Assembly (NCBI RefSeq): GCF_007827815.1
Contig: NZ_VITH01000009.1
Coordinates: 1 to 64,000 of the forward strand
Direction of reading: 5' to 3'
Origin: Azospirillum brasilense
GTDB lineage: Bacteria; Pseudomonadota; Alphaproteobacteria; Azospirillales; Azospirillaceae
Length of the DNA: 64,000 bases
Within the stretch, counting starts at the first letter, position 1; each line of letters begins with the position of its first letter. The position numbers were made by a program, and so were the translations under genes. The notes under the pieces are model-generated. The model saw only the letters and a list, made by a program, of their open reading frames with translations, searched no databases and was not told where the DNA came from. Of this stretch, positions 25,070 to 34,809 are shown in pieces.

Positions 25070-26137
25070 TCAGGCGTCGCCGGCCAGAGCGCGCAGCTCG
25101 GCCAGCCGGGCGGGGGCCAGCGGGATGCCGTCGCGCAGGGTGCGGGCGCGGCGGGCGTAGCGGCGCTCGCCCGGCATGCGGTCCTGTCCCGCTTCCTTCA
25201 CCTCGCCGATGAGGCCGGCGACGCGGTCGGCGAAGGCGCCGGTCCCACCGCGCTCCGGGTCGATGACGATGAAGAGCTGGCCGGTGCAGGGCGTCTCGGC
25301 GCCGGGATGGGCCGACCAGTCGACCTCGCGCGAGTATTTGCCGCCGGTCAGCGCCGCTGCCAGCACCTCGATCATGAAGGCGATGGAGCCGCCCTTGTGG
25401 CCGCCGAAGGGCAGCAGGGCGCCGCCGTCGAGGACGGCCTTGGGGTCGGTGGTCGGCTTGCCGTCGCGGTCCACGCCGGAGCCGGCGGGAATGGCGTGCC
25501 CCTCGCGCGCCGCGATGCGCACGTCGCCGTTGGCCATGGAACTGGCCGCCTGGTCGAAGACCATCGGGTCGCCGCCGGCCACCGGGGTGGCGAAGGCCAT
25601 CGGATTGGTGCCGTAGACCGCGGCCTTGCCGCCCGGTGGCACGACGCAGGCGAAGCTGTTGACGAAGGAGAGCGCCACCAGCCCCTCCCGCGCGAAGGGC
25701 TCGACGTCCGGCCACAGGGCGCTGAAATGGTGGGAGTTGCGGATCGCCATCACGGCGACGCCGTTGTCGCGCACCATCTCCAGGAAGCGGTCGCGGGCGG
25801 CCAGGAAGGCGGGCTGGGTGAAGCCGTTGGCGGCGTCGACGCGCAGGAAGGCGGGACCGGCCTCCTCCACCGTCGGTTCGGCCCGCCCGTCCACCCAGCC
25901 GCTCTTCAGCGAGCCGACATAGCCGGGGATGCGGAACACGCCGTGGCTGGTGGAGCCGTCGCGCTCGCAGGACGCGCAGTTCTCCGCAAGGATCGCCGCC
26001 ACCCGTTCCGACGCGCCGTGGCGCAGGAAGATGCGCTCCAGAAGGGCCACCAGATCGGCGAAGGCGACCGGCGTCGCGGCGTCCGCGGTCTGGGCGAAGG
26101 CCGCGGCGGCGCGGCGGCTGGGGGTCTCGTCACTCAT
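25070..26137 (-). CDS. dpkA: Delta1-piperideine-2-carboxylate/pyrroline-2-carboxylate reductase, Ldh2 family
   Basis: This 355-residue protein belongs to the malate/L-lactate dehydrogenase (Ldh2) family. Its blocks 'RDGSTSHGVFRIPGYV', 'NSHHFSALWPDVEPFA' and 'TNPMAFATPVAGGDPMVFD', with 'ALLPFGGHKGGSIAFMIE', closely recall Pseudomonas DpkA/LhpD. Those enzymes reduce the cyclic imines from D-lysine, D-proline or trans-3-hydroxyproline with NADPH. ATG at 26137 has an AAGGGACG ribosome site. Its neighbour downstream is an amidase. The family is certain; the substrate is inferred by similarity to remembered sequences and could instead be ureidoglycolate- or lactate-like. Confidence 0.82.
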   Translation of the reverse strand: MSDETPSRRAAAAFAQTADAATPVAFADLVALLERIFLRHGASERVAAILAENCASCERDGSTSHGVFRIPGYVGSLKSGWVDGRAEPTVEEAGPAFLRVDAANGFTQPAFLAARDRFLEMVRDNGVAVMAIRNSHHFSALWPDVEPFAREGLVALSFVNSFACVVPPGGKAAVYGTNPMAFATPVAGGDPMVFDQAASSMANGDVRIAAREGHAIPAGSGVDRDGKPTTDPKAVLDGGALLPFGGHKGGSIAFMIEVLAAALTGGKYSREVDWSAHPGAETPCTGQLFIVIDPERGGTGAFADRVAGLIGEVKEAGQDRMPGERRYARRARTLRDGIPLAPARLAELRALAGDA

Positions 26138-26703
26138 GCTCGTCCCTTCCGGTTCTTGTGTTCTTTGTCTCGTGCTCTTCTTGCGGGCGTCCCGGACTCT
26201 TGGCGATCCGGTGACCACCGGGCGCACCATAGCGCGCCGCGGCGGCACGGGCGAAAGGGAATGGCGTCCGGGTCTCCGCAATCGACCCGGCGGCGTGGGA
26301 TTGAAGGGCGGGCTTCGTTTGTAATCCTGAATGTGCGTAAGTATAACCAACTGACTTTGTTGGCGAATCGGACGGCGACGGGAACCATGTCGCCGCCGGG
26401 ACCGTTGTCTGGGAGCCTGCCGGCCAACGGCGCATCCGCCGGTCGTCACGGTGCTCCGGCACGGAGGAGCGGCAAATTGCCGCGTTCATCGCCACGCGGG
26501 CGTGAAAGCGCGCGGAATCAGCCCTGCCATGCTTCCGGCGGGTGTTGACGGACAGATGTTGCGGTGCACAATAAGCAATGAACCGGACGAGCTTATAAAG
26601 TGCTTGTTCTGGATCAAGGTCACGGGCCTGCGTTCCTGTCAAACAGACGGGGACATTGCAGACGCCGGTTGCCGCGGTTGAGTGTTTTATCAGAGGGGCC
26701 ACG
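26138..26703. other. 566-base intergenic region without a recognised gene
   Basis: This stretch lies between dpkA (minus) and the small membrane protein gene (plus). It contains AT-richer segments around 26320-26370 and 26560-26600 that could hold the divergent promoters. A 190-codon minus-strand frame spans it, but its composition (many Arg, Ser, Pro and His) and lack of conserved motifs suggest it is not a gene. No RNA structure, repeat or insertion end was recognised. Confidence 0.55.
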
Positions 26704-27183
26704 ATGCGCGATCATTCCAGCCGTCACGGTGATTCCGGTTTCGACGCCGGGGTTCTCTGGGGAACCTCCATCGCTGGCATCGCTCTGTCCGGTCTCATGG
26801 CGTTCACCTGGAATCCCGCGGACGCGTCCTCGTCCGGGCCGGCCTCGGCCATCATCGACCGCGGTGCCCACCAGCTCGAACACGCCGCCTGCACGGAGGC
26901 GCTGTCCACCCTGCTGGCCCGCTTCCGCGACAACCCGGACGTTCTCTGGATCTGGGTGGAGCAGAGCGTTCCGACGGGCCACGGACTGGTCGTGCGGACC
27001 AAGGCCACCTCGGTGTCGCCCGACGCGCCGCGGCCCTACGCCTTCCGTCCCAACGCCGCCGTGAATCCGGAACAGGCCTGCGGCTTCTCCAGCAATTCGG
27101 TCCACGCGCTGTCGATGGGCGGCATCGCCCAGCCCTACGAAGTGACCGCTCCCGATCCCTGGAGCGTGGCCGGCGGCCCGTAA
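26704..27183 (+). CDS. Hypothetical single-span membrane protein
   Basis: The 159-residue product has one N-terminal hydrophobic helix ('GVLWGTSIAGIALSGLMAF', about 16-34) followed by a soluble domain that should be outside the cytoplasm. That domain contains two Cys ('AACTEAL', 'EQACGFSS') able to form a disulphide. ATG at 26704 was chosen as the first codon giving a normal N-terminus; an upstream in-frame ATG at 26656 adds 16 residues. It is a lone gene, convergent with the diguanylate cyclase gene. No family is recognised. Confidence 0.6.
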   Translation: MRDHSSRHGDSGFDAGVLWGTSIAGIALSGLMAFTWNPADASSSGPASAIIDRGAHQLEHAACTEALSTLLARFRDNPDVLWIWVEQSVPTGHGLVVRTKATSVSPDAPRPYAFRPNAAVNPEQACGFSSNSVHALSMGGIAQPYEVTAPDPWSVAGGP

Positions 27184-27204
27184 AAAGCTTCGCCGAAAAC
27201 GGCG
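27183..27204 (-). terminator. Short hairpin with T tract ending the diguanylate cyclase gene
   Basis: On the minus strand CGCCG-TTTT-CGGCG (27191-27204) is followed by AAGCTTTTTA. It fills the 21-base gap between the convergent genes ending at 27183 and 27205. The stem is only 5 bp, but the position directly after the stop codon and the T run are suggestive. Confidence 0.45.
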
Positions 27205-28221
27205 TCAGGCCCGGGCGGCCCGCCGGATCCTCTTCTGGACATACATGGCGGCGTCGGCGGCGCGCAGCGCGTGGTCCGGCGTCGTGGCGCTCGGGTCGGC
27301 GCTGACCACGCCGACGCTCGCCCCCGGATAGTCGAAGGCGCAGCCGCCCAGCCGGTAGGCGCCGCGGATCAGCGGCTCCACCCGCTCGCGCAGCGCGTCG
27401 GCCGCCTCATCCCCCTCGGCGCCGGGCGTGGCGCCCATGCCGACGATGATGAATTCGTCGCCGCCCAGCCGGCCCAGCGTGTCGCCGGCCCGCAGTCCGG
27501 TGCCGATGCGCCGCCCCACCTCGGTCAGGAATTCGTCGCCGGCCTCGTGCCCGTGGGTGTCGTTGATGGCCTTGAAGCCGTCGAGGTCGATGAAGCCGAT
27601 CAGCACGCTCTGTCCGGCCCGTTCGGCCAGGGCGAACAGCCGGTGCAGCTCCGCGACGACGGCGCGCCGGTTCGGCAGGCCGGTCAGCGCGTCGGTGTAG
27701 GAATAGGATTCCAGGGCCGCGTTCAGGTCGCGGAACTGGTTCAGAAGCTGTTCGCGCTGCACATGGAGGGCGATCAGCGAGGCGAACAGGCGCAGCACCT
27801 GCTCCCCCTTGGGCGTCAGCGGCTTCTGCTCCGAACTGGCCGCGCAGAGCGTGCCGAACAGGCTGCCGTCGTCGAGATGGACTGGCGTGCTGACATAGGT
27901 GCGGATGCCCAGCGCCGCCGCCGCCTCGGAGTCGCCCCAGCAGCTGGGCACGTCGTCGGTGTAGAGCTTCCCCTCGTCGAGCGCCCGCTTGCACAGCGTG
28001 CCCTCCCACGGAACGGCCAGCCCTTCGGGAATCGTCAGGGTCTTGGTGTTGCAGGAGAAGAGAATACGCTGGATTCCGTGTTCCAGTTCGATGCGGGTGA
28101 GGTAGGTGGCCTCCAGCTCCGTCACCAGCTCCAGAAGCGACAGCAGGGGCCGGGTCAGCTCCTCCACGGTCTTCGCCGACGACAGGGTGTCTGTAAGTTG
28201 TGCAAACAGTTCGTCGGCCAT
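27205..28221 (-). CDS. GAF-GGDEF diguanylate cyclase
   Basis: The 338-residue cytoplasmic protein has an N-terminal GAF domain (about 5-155; 'RIELEHGIQRILFSC', 'GIRTYVSTPVHLDDGSLFGTLCAAS'). A GGDEF domain follows (about 172-330; 'DALTGLPNRRAVVAEL', 'FIDLDGFKAINDTHGHEAGDEFL', active site 'LGGDEFIIVG'). The intact GGDEF motif predicts synthesis of cyclic di-GMP in response to a small ligand or redox signal. No clear inhibitory RxxD site is seen five residues before the active site. ATG at 28221 is preferred to an in-frame GTG at 28233. The gene stands alone, divergent from uraA. Confidence 0.9.
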   Translation of the reverse strand: MADELFAQLTDTLSSAKTVEELTRPLLSLLELVTELEATYLTRIELEHGIQRILFSCNTKTLTIPEGLAVPWEGTLCKRALDEGKLYTDDVPSCWGDSEAAAALGIRTYVSTPVHLDDGSLFGTLCAASSEQKPLTPKGEQVLRLFASLIALHVQREQLLNQFRDLNAALESYSYTDALTGLPNRRAVVAELHRLFALAERAGQSVLIGFIDLDGFKAINDTHGHEAGDEFLTEVGRRIGTGLRAGDTLGRLGGDEFIIVGMGATPGAEGDEAADALRERVEPLIRGAYRLGGCAFDYPGASVGVVSADPSATTPDHALRAADAAMYVQKRIRRAARA

Positions 28222-28487
28222 GCGTCCATTCACTCTGCGGGCAAGCGCTCAAACCCGCAATGCGTGCAGGAACGCAGTTTCATGTCCATCCACGGGAATT
28301 TTATTGGGCATCATACTAACGAATGGCCTATGGCTTGGGCAACAGTTGAATGATTTCACGTCCCTGGCGGTGCCGCCGGGCCTTGGCGGGGGCATCTGCC
28401 GAAAAATTCCGCATGGTGGCGTTTGACCGGGCAGGCCGTCGCGGAGTAACCCTTGCCGCGCAACCACCGACACGGGAACCGCAGTTC

Positions 28488-29798
28488 ATGACAGCCCCGC
28501 GCGACCGGGTGCTGGACGTCCACGACCGTCCGCCCCCGGCCACCTTCCTCCTGCTCAGCCTCCAGCACCTGTTCGCCATGTTCGGCGCCAACGTGCTGGT
28601 GCCGATCCTCACCGGCCTCGACCCGTCGGTGGCGCTCGTCACCAGCGGCCTGGGCACCCTGATCTACCTGGCCTTCACCAAGTGGCGGCTGCCCGCCTAT
28701 CTGGGCTCCTCCTTCGCCTTCATCGGCCCGATCGTCGCCGCCACCCAGATCGGCGGAACCGGCGGCGCGTTGGTCGGGGCCTGCGCGGCGGGGGCGGTCT
28801 ATGTGGCGGTCGCCCTGCTGATCCGCGCCTTCGGCGTGCGCTGGCTGCTGGCCATCCTACCGCCCATCGTCGTCGGGCCGGTGATCGTGGTGATCGGCCT
28901 CGGCCTCGCCTCGGTCGCCGTGGGCATGGCGCAGAACACCGCGGGCGGCGGCGCATACAGCCTGCCGCACTTCCTGCTCGCGCTGGCGACGCTGGGCAGC
29001 ATCTTCCTCTACTCCATCGTGCTGCGCGGCTTCTTCACGGTGGTGCCGATCCTGCTGGGCATCCTGACCGGCTATGTTCTGGGCGTGGTCTTCGGCATGG
29101 TGGACTTCGGGCCGGTCGCCGCCGCGCCCTTCCTGCGTATGCCCGACTTCCACCTGCTGTTCTCCGGCATGAAGGAGGGCGTGTCGGCCTGGGCGATGAT
29201 CCTGCTGGTGGCGCCGGTGGCTCTGGTCACCATCGCGGAGCACATCGGCGGGCAGATCGTGCTGAGCCGTGTCGTCGGCCGCAACTTCATCGCCGATCCG
29301 GGCCTGCACCGCTCGGTGTTCGGCGACGGCGTGGCGACCATGGTGGCGGGTGTGCTGGGCGGACCCCCGGCGACGACCTACGGCGAGAACATCGGCGTGC
29401 TGGCGGTGACCCGCGTCTTCAGCGTGTGGGTGATCGGCGGGGCGGCGACCCTTGCCATCATCCTGGGCTTCGTGGGCAAGCTGTCGGCCTTCCTGTCGAG
29501 CATCCCCACGGCGGTGATGGGCGGCGTGTCCATCGCCCTGTTCGGCGTCATCGCCTCCTCGGGCATCCGCACGCTGATCGAGGGCAAGGTCGATCTGGGC
29601 GACAAGCGCAACCTGCTGATCTCCTCGACCATCCTGGTGATCGGCATCGGCGGGGCGTCGCTGAAGTTCGGCGACGGCGGCTTCGTCGTCTCCTCGATGG
29701 CGCTGTCGGCGCTGATGGGCGTCGTCCTGAACGCGGTCCTGCCGGGCCGCGGCACCGGCGGCGACGCCGAGGCCATCCTGTCCTCCGACCACATCTGA
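28488..29798 (+). CDS. uraA: Uracil permease, NCS2 (UraA) family
   Basis: This 436-residue protein has about 14 membrane segments in the NCS2 pattern. Recognised blocks are 'LLSLQHLFAMFGANVLVPILTGLDP', 'LGSSFAFIGP' and the substrate-site segments 'ALVTIAEHIGG' (conserved Glu) and 'GPPATTYGENIGVLAVTRV' (conserved Glu). These match proton-linked uracil transporters. ATG at 28488 gives the family's usual length; the longer open frame upstream is not conserved. It is a single gene ended by a strong terminator. Confidence 0.92.
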   Translation: MTAPRDRVLDVHDRPPPATFLLLSLQHLFAMFGANVLVPILTGLDPSVALVTSGLGTLIYLAFTKWRLPAYLGSSFAFIGPIVAATQIGGTGGALVGACAAGAVYVAVALLIRAFGVRWLLAILPPIVVGPVIVVIGLGLASVAVGMAQNTAGGGAYSLPHFLLALATLGSIFLYSIVLRGFFTVVPILLGILTGYVLGVVFGMVDFGPVAAAPFLRMPDFHLLFSGMKEGVSAWAMILLVAPVALVTIAEHIGGQIVLSRVVGRNFIADPGLHRSVFGDGVATMVAGVLGGPPATTYGENIGVLAVTRVFSVWVIGGAATLAIILGFVGKLSAFLSSIPTAVMGGVSIALFGVIASSGIRTLIEGKVDLGDKRNLLISSTILVIGIGGASLKFGDGGFVVSSMALSALMGVVLNAVLPGRGTGGDAEAILSSDHI

Positions 29799-29821
29799 GC
29801 AACCGGATCGCGGCCGGCCAA

Positions 29822-29853
29822 GGCGGAGCCCTCCCGGGGGCTCCGCCTTTTTT
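29822..29853. terminator. Rho-independent terminator after uraA
   Basis: The repeat GGCGGAGCC...GGCTCCGCC forms a stem of about 9-11 bp around a short C/G-rich loop. On the plus strand it is followed by TTTTTT. It lies 24 bases after uraA and 15 bases before the end of the convergent histidine kinase gene. Confidence 0.85.
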
Positions 29854-29867
29854 ATTTCCCGGCCTCT

Positions 29868-32822
29868 TTATTCCTCTGCTTGGCCCATCAGGATCGCGTC
29901 GATCCGCCCGACCAGCTCGTCGATCCGGTAGGGCTTCGCCAGCACCGGGATGCCGGTGGCGCGGGCGATGTCCTCGCTGTAGCCGGTCGCCAGGATGACC
30001 GGCAGGCTGGGCCGCCGCTCGCGGGCCTCGCGGGCCAGATCGATGCCGCTCATTCCACCGGGCATCACCACGTCGCTCAGCAGCACGTCGACCCCGTCGT
30101 CCGCCAGATGGGGCAGCGCCTCCTCGGCGTTCGCGGCGGACAGCACGGCGAACCCGGCGTCCTCCAGTGCGGTGCTGACGGTCATGGCAACGATGGGATC
30201 GTCCTCCACCACAAGGACGCGGCCATGACGCCGCGCGCCGCCCGACGGCGGCACGATGGCGACGGGAAGGGCGGGCTCCACCGCCGGAGCCACGCCGGAG
30301 CGCCGGAGCAGCAGATGCACCGTCGTGCCGTGGTCCGGCGCGCTGTCGATCCAGGCGGTGCCGCCGGCCTGCCGGGCGAGGCCGTAGACCTGGGCCAGCC
30401 CCAGCCCCGTCCCCTTGCCGAGGTCCTTGGTCGTGAAGAACGGCTCGAAGGCGCGGGCGGCGACCGCGGCGGGCATGCCGCAGCCGGTGTCCGACACCGA
30501 CAGGTGCAGGAAGTCACCCTCCACTCCCCGCGGATCGCCGGCCGCAAACACGCTGTTGACCGCCTCCACCGTCAGCCGCCCGCCGGACGGCATGGCGTCG
30601 CGCGCGTTGACGGCGAGGTTGATGACCGCCAGCTCGAACTGGGTCGGGTCGACCTCGACGGGCCAGAGATCGTCACCGAGGCGCAGCTCCAGCGCGATGT
30701 CGGCGCGCAGCGCCCGCTCCAGCAGCGCCGACATGGCGAGCACCCGGTCGCGCACGCCGATGGATTCCGGGCGCAGGCTGTCGCGCCGGGCGAAGGCCAT
30801 GAGCTGCTGCACCAGCTTGGCCCCGCGCCCCACCGCCTGCTGGCCGGCGTCGAGCAGGACATGGACCTGCGGCTCCCCGGTGCGGCGCCCGATCATCGAC
30901 AGGCAGCCTTCCAACGCCTGGAGCAGGTTGTTGAAGTCATGGGCCACGCCGCCGGTCAACTGGCCGACCGCCTCCATCTTCTGGGCCTGGCGAAGCTGCT
31001 CCTCGGTCTGCCGCAAGGCGGCGTCGGCCTCCTTCTGGGCGGTGATGTCGCGGCCCACGGCGTGGATGAAGCGGTCGTCCGGCACGGCGACCCAGGACAG
31101 CCAGAGGTAATGACCGTCCTTGTGGTGGTAGCGGTTCTCGAAGCGCGGCGTGGTGTGCCCGGCGCCCAGCCGCGCCGCCTCGGCCCGCGTGCGCTCCAGA
31201 TCGTCCGGATGCACGAAGTCGAAGAAGCTGCGCGCCGCCAATTCCTCCTCGGTCCAGCCAAGCAGGCTGGTCCAGGCTGGGTTCACCGCGGTGATGGTGC
31301 CGTCGAAGCGCGCCACCAGCATGACGTCGGTGGACAGGCGCCACATGCGGTCGCGGTCGGCGGTGCGCTCGGCGACGCGCTGCTCCAGCGTGGCGTTCAG
31401 ATCGCGCAGCGCGTTCTCGGCATGCTTGGCCTCGGTGACGTCGCTGCCTTCGCAGAAGATCCCGGTCACCCGCCCGACAGCGTCCTTGATCGGCTGGTAG
31501 ATGAAGGTGATGAAGCGTTCCTCCACCGGCGCCCCGGGGTGGCGGGCGACGCGCACCGGCAGGGCGTGTCCGACAAAGGGCTTCCCGCCGTCGTACACGC
31601 GGCCCAGCAACTCGAAGAAGCCCTGGCCGGCGACCTCCGGCATGGCCTCGTGCACCGGCTTGCCGATCAGGGGTCGGTCGCCGACCAGTTGCCGGTAGGA
31701 GTCGTTGGCCAGCTCGAACACATGGTCGGGGCCGCGCAGCACGCACATGAAGTTGGGCGACTGCCGGAAGAGGTTGCGCATCTGCTCCCCCTCCGCGGCC
31801 AGACGGGCGTTGGCGCGGTGCAGCGATTCCTCCGCCTGGGCGCGCTCCAGCGCCGACCATGTGCGCTCCGCCACCTCCTCGACCAGACGGACCTCGTCGG
31901 GGTGCCAGTGCCGGGGCTTCCGGTCGTGGACGTAGAGGAGGGCGACCATCCGCCCGTTCTTCACGAGGCTGGTGGTGACGGCGGAGGCGATGTTCAGCGC
32001 GGCCAAGGCGGCCTGCCGGTCCGGCGTGGCGAAGCGCGAGTCCACCGCGGCGTCGTGGATGGTCAGCGTCCCGCCGCTGCGCAGCGTGTCCAGAAGCTCC
32101 GGTCCGAAGCTCAGCAGGTCATGGGTGCCGGCCTGATGGTCGACGCTGCCGTCGGTCCAGTTCCGCTCCGTCGTGAAGAAGCGGGCGGTTTCGTCGACCA
32201 CGCCGTAACCAACGCGGCTGACCCCCAGGTGACGGCCCAGAGCCTCCTCCGCCGCCGCGGCCACGGCGAACGGGTTGGCGAGTTGGCGCAGCCGCGCCTC
32301 CAGCTTCAGGTGGAAGTCGGTGCGCCGGGCGGCGAGCACCTGCGAGGTCGTCTCGATGGCGGCGCAGAACATGCCGGGGATACGCCCGTCCTCGCCGCGC
32401 ACCGGGGTGTAGGAGAAGGTGAACCAGGCGTCCTCGCGGAAGCCCCGGCGCTCCATCGGGATCAGCAAATCCTCGTACCAGGACGCCTCGCCGGCCAGCG
32501 TGCGGTCGACCAGCGGCTTGATCTGGTCCCAGATGTCCCACCACACCTCGGCGAATGGGCGGCCGAGCGCCTCCGGATGCTTGGACCCGAAGATCGGCAC
32601 ATAGCCGTCGTTGTAGAGGAACGACAGCTCCGGCCCCCAGGCCACGAACATCGCCTGGCGGGAGGACAGGACGACGCTGACGATGGTGCGCAGACTCTGC
32701 GGCCAGCCCTCCGGCGGGCCGAGCGCCGTGGACGCCCAGTCGTGGGAGCGCATCCGCTCCCCCATCTCGCCGCCGCCCGACAGGAAATCGAGGTCGCCGC
32801 CCATCACCGGCAGGTCCGTCAT
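29868..32822 (-). CDS. Hybrid histidine kinase with PAS, GAF, PAS, PAS, HisKA, HATPase and receiver domains
   Basis: This 984-residue cytoplasmic kinase has no membrane helix. Order: PAS (about 40-165), GAF (about 175-335), PAS (about 345-465), PAS (about 490-605), HisKA_2/HisKA with phospho-acceptor His628 in '[12 protein letters not shown]', HATPase ('[10 protein letters not shown]', 'DTGCGMP', '[14 protein letters not shown]') and a C-terminal receiver (867-984) with Asp917 in '[10 protein letters not shown]'. The first PAS retains '[18 protein letters not shown]', common in redox- or light-sensing kinases of this group. The signal is not evident. It is an orphan gene; the stand-alone receiver at 2079 is one possible partner among many. 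Confidence 0.92.
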   Translation of the reverse strand: MTDLPVMGGDLDFLSGGGEMGERMRSHDWASTALGPPEGWPQSLRTIVSVVLSSRQAMFVAWGPELSFLYNDGYVPIFGSKHPEALGRPFAEVWWDIWDQIKPLVDRTLAGEASWYEDLLIPMERRGFREDAWFTFSYTPVRGEDGRIPGMFCAAIETTSQVLAARRTDFHLKLEARLRQLANPFAVAAAAEEALGRHLGVSRVGYGVVDETARFFTTERNWTDGSVDHQAGTHDLLSFGPELLDTLRSGGTLTIHDAAVDSRFATPDRQAALAALNIASAVTTSLVKNGRMVALLYVHDRKPRHWHPDEVRLVEEVAERTWSALERAQAEESLHRANARLAAEGEQMRNLFRQSPNFMCVLRGPDHVFELANDSYRQLVGDRPLIGKPVHEAMPEVAGQGFFELLGRVYDGGKPFVGHALPVRVARHPGAPVEERFITFIYQPIKDAVGRVTGIFCEGSDVTEAKHAENALRDLNATLEQRVAERTADRDRMWRLSTDVMLVARFDGTITAVNPAWTSLLGWTEEELAARSFFDFVHPDDLERTRAEAARLGAGHTTPRFENRYHHKDGHYLWLSWVAVPDDRFIHAVGRDITAQKEADAALRQTEEQLRQAQKMEAVGQLTGGVAHDFNNLLQALEGCLSMIGRRTGEPQVHVLLDAGQQAVGRGAKLVQQLMAFARRDSLRPESIGVRDRVLAMSALLERALRADIALELRLGDDLWPVEVDPTQFELAVINLAVNARDAMPSGGRLTVEAVNSVFAAGDPRGVEGDFLHLSVSDTGCGMPAAVAARAFEPFFTTKDLGKGTGLGLAQVYGLARQAGGTAWIDSAPDHGTTVHLLLRRSGVAPAVEPALPVAIVPPSGGARRHGRVLVVEDDPIVAMTVSTALEDAGFAVLSAANAEEALPHLADDGVDVLLSDVVMPGGMSGIDLAREARERRPSLPVILATGYSEDIARATGIPVLAKPYRIDELVGRIDAILMGQAEE

Positions 32823-33042
32823 GGGCCTGCCCCACGGGTTTTTCGCGAAATGGATGTGCTTTGTTTGGGAGTGCTATCGTCGGTCGTGGCTTTCATCGAG
32901 CTTTCGGGCCGAGGCGAGGTTGCGTCTGGTGTCTTAACACACGACGCGCGGAAAGATAGCCCGTCGAAGGGTGGTCTTCCCTAACCGATCCGGCTGATGC
33001 GACCTCCGCGCCACGGTGCGGAGGCCGCCCGGCAGGCCCTGT

Positions 33043-34809
33043 CTATTCCGCCGCGAAGCCCTGCGCCTGGAGTTGCCACAAGGAGTTGAACAAGCCGCCG
33101 CGCCGCCGCAACTCCGTGGGATGGCCGTCCTCGGCGATGCGGCCGTCCACCAGGACCAGCACGCGGTCGAAGGCCGACACGGTGGACAGGCGGTGCGCCA
33201 CCGCGACCACGGTCCGCCCCTGGGCCAGATCGGCCAGCGCCGCCTGGATCTCCTGCTCCGACTGGGTGTCAAGGGCGGAGGTCGCCTCGTCGAGGATCAG
33301 GATCGGCGCGTTCTTCAGGAAAGCGCGGGCGATGCCCAGCCGCTGCCGCTGCCCGCCCGACAACCGCACGCCGCGCTCGCCGACCAGCGTGCCGTAGCCC
33401 TCCGGCAACTGCCGGATGAAGCCGTCGCAGAAGGCGTGGCGGGCTGCCTCGAACACCTCCTCGTCGCTGGCGTCGGGGCGGCCGTAGCGGATGTTCTCCA
33501 GGATCGGGCGGTGGAACAGCGCGATGTCCTGCGGCACCACGGCGATCTTGGCCCGCAGGTCGTCCTGGGCGAGCGCGGTCAGCGGCTGGCCGTCGATGAG
33601 GATGTCGCCGCGCTGCACGTCGTCCAGCCGCTGGATCAGGCTGATGAGGGTGGATTTGCCGGCCCCCGACGGCCCGACCAGCCCGACCTTCTGCCCGGCC
33701 GGGATGGTCAGGTTGAAGTCCTCCAGCACCTTGCGCCCTTCGGGATAGCGGTAGGAGACCCGGTCAAAGGCGATGGCGCCGCCGCCGGGCTTGGCGGGTT
33801 CGGCCGGCACGGGGTCGAGCACGTCGTGCGGGCGGGCGATCACCCGCAGGCTCTCGTCGATGGCGCTGACCTGCTGGGTGGCGGTGACCAGCGCGAAGGC
33901 GAGGTCGCGGGAGCCGTGCAGGATGCGGAAGGTCAGCGCGCTGACGATCACCACGTCGCCGGTGGTGATCGTGCCGTCCCGCCACAGCAGCAGCGCCCAC
34001 AGCAGCATCGACCCGGCCATCACCCAGAGGCAGATGTCGTGGACGACGCGGGTCTTCTCCAGATGCATCCAGCTCCGGCGGTGCGCCCCGGCCTCCACCG
34101 TGAAGGCCTGCCGCAGGCGCTCGCGTTCGCGCCCGCGGGCGGAGAAGGCCTTCACCGTCCAGACGTTGGACACCACGTCGACCAGCTCGCCATTGGTGCG
34201 GGCGGACTGTTCGGCGAAGGCGTGGTGCACCGTCCGGCCGCGCAGCCCCAGCCCGACGATGGCGACGGCGACCACCACGGCGAACATCACCAGCGCCGCC
34301 GCCATCCCCCAATGGATGGTCAGCAGCACCAGCACCGCCCCCAGGAAATCGGTGACCGGCGGGACGATGCTCCAGGTCAGGGTGCGGAAGATGGTGGTGG
34401 CGGCGTTCTCGGTGGCGGCGATGCGGTTGCCGAGCGACCCGGCCAGATGCTCCGAGAAGTAGCGCATCGAATGGCCGGTCAGGTGCCGGAACAGGTCCAG
34501 CCGCATGTCCACGCCGGTCGCCAGCACCGTCCGGCAGCCGAGCCAGCCGCCCAGCCGCCACAGCACGTTCTCCGCCGCGATGAAGCCCAAGAACAGGCCG
34601 AGCGGAGTCCAGACGTCCGCCGCCGCCCGGTCGGGGGAGGCCATGGCGTCGATCAGCAGCTTCATCCCGTACTGCACGGCGACCGCGCAGCCCGCCGCCG
34701 CCACGATCACCGAGAACAGCCCGCCGAACGACCAGGGCCGCCGCCGGATGTAGCGCAGCAGGAAGCGGCCGGGACGGTCCGGGATGGTGTCCGTGTTGGA
34801 ACCGCTCAT
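33043..34809 (-). CDS. ABC exporter (fused permease and ATPase half-transporter)
   Basis: The 588-residue protein is a type I ABC exporter half-molecule. It has about six membrane segments (residues 25-310) and an ATPase domain (about 345-580) with Walker A 'GPSGAGKST', Q-loop 'VVPQDIALF', signature 'LSGGQRQRLG', Walker B 'ILILDEATSALD' and switch 'AHRLST'. It should work as a homodimer. The start at 34809 overlaps the glycosidase stop by 4 bases, and the longer open frame upstream is not real. Its context (glycosidase, glycosyltransferase-UGM fusion) suggests export of a glycan or glycolipid; a lipid or drug substrate remains possible. Confidence 0.9.
   Translation of the reverse strand: MSGSNTDTIPDRPGRFLLRYIRRRPWSFGGLFSVIVAAAGCAVAVQYGMKLLIDAMASPDRAAADVWTPLGLFLGFIAAENVLWRLGGWLGCRTVLATGVDMRLDLFRHLTGHSMRYFSEHLAGSLGNRIAATENAATTIFRTLTWSIVPPVTDFLGAVLVLLTIHWGMAAALVMFAVVVAVAIVGLGLRGRTVHHAFAEQSARTNGELVDVVSNVWTVKAFSARGRERERLRQAFTVEAGAHRRSWMHLEKTRVVHDICLWVMAGSMLLWALLLWRDGTITTGDVVIVSALTFRILHGSRDLAFALVTATQQVSAIDESLRVIARPHDVLDPVPAEPAKPGGGAIAFDRVSYRYPEGRKVLEDFNLTIPAGQKVGLVGPSGAGKSTLISLIQRLDDVQRGDILIDGQPLTALAQDDLRAKIAVVPQDIALFHRPILENIRYGRPDASDEEVFEAARHAFCDGFIRQLPEGYGTLVGERGVRLSGGQRQRLGIARAFLKNAPILILDEATSALDTQSEQEIQAALADLAQGRTVVAVAHRLSTVSAFDRVLVLVDGRIAEDGHPTELRRRGGLFNSLWQLQAQGFAAE

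Noticed and set aside
26130..26702. A 190-codon minus-strand frame in the gap upstream of dpkA
   Set aside because: It has no ribosome site or motif, its composition is unlike the neighbouring genes, and it overlaps the dpkA start and promoter.
32841..32850. TTTCGCGAAA palindrome just upstream of the histidine kinase start
   Set aside because: It is a 10-base palindrome in the leader, close to the ribosome site, with no second copy or partner regulator; could be chance.
29880..32984. A 1034-codon plus-strand frame opposite the hybrid histidine kinase gene
   Set aside because: The minus strand encodes a complete kinase with all motifs; the antisense frame is Arg/His/Gln-rich without any domain, as expected opposite GC-rich genes.
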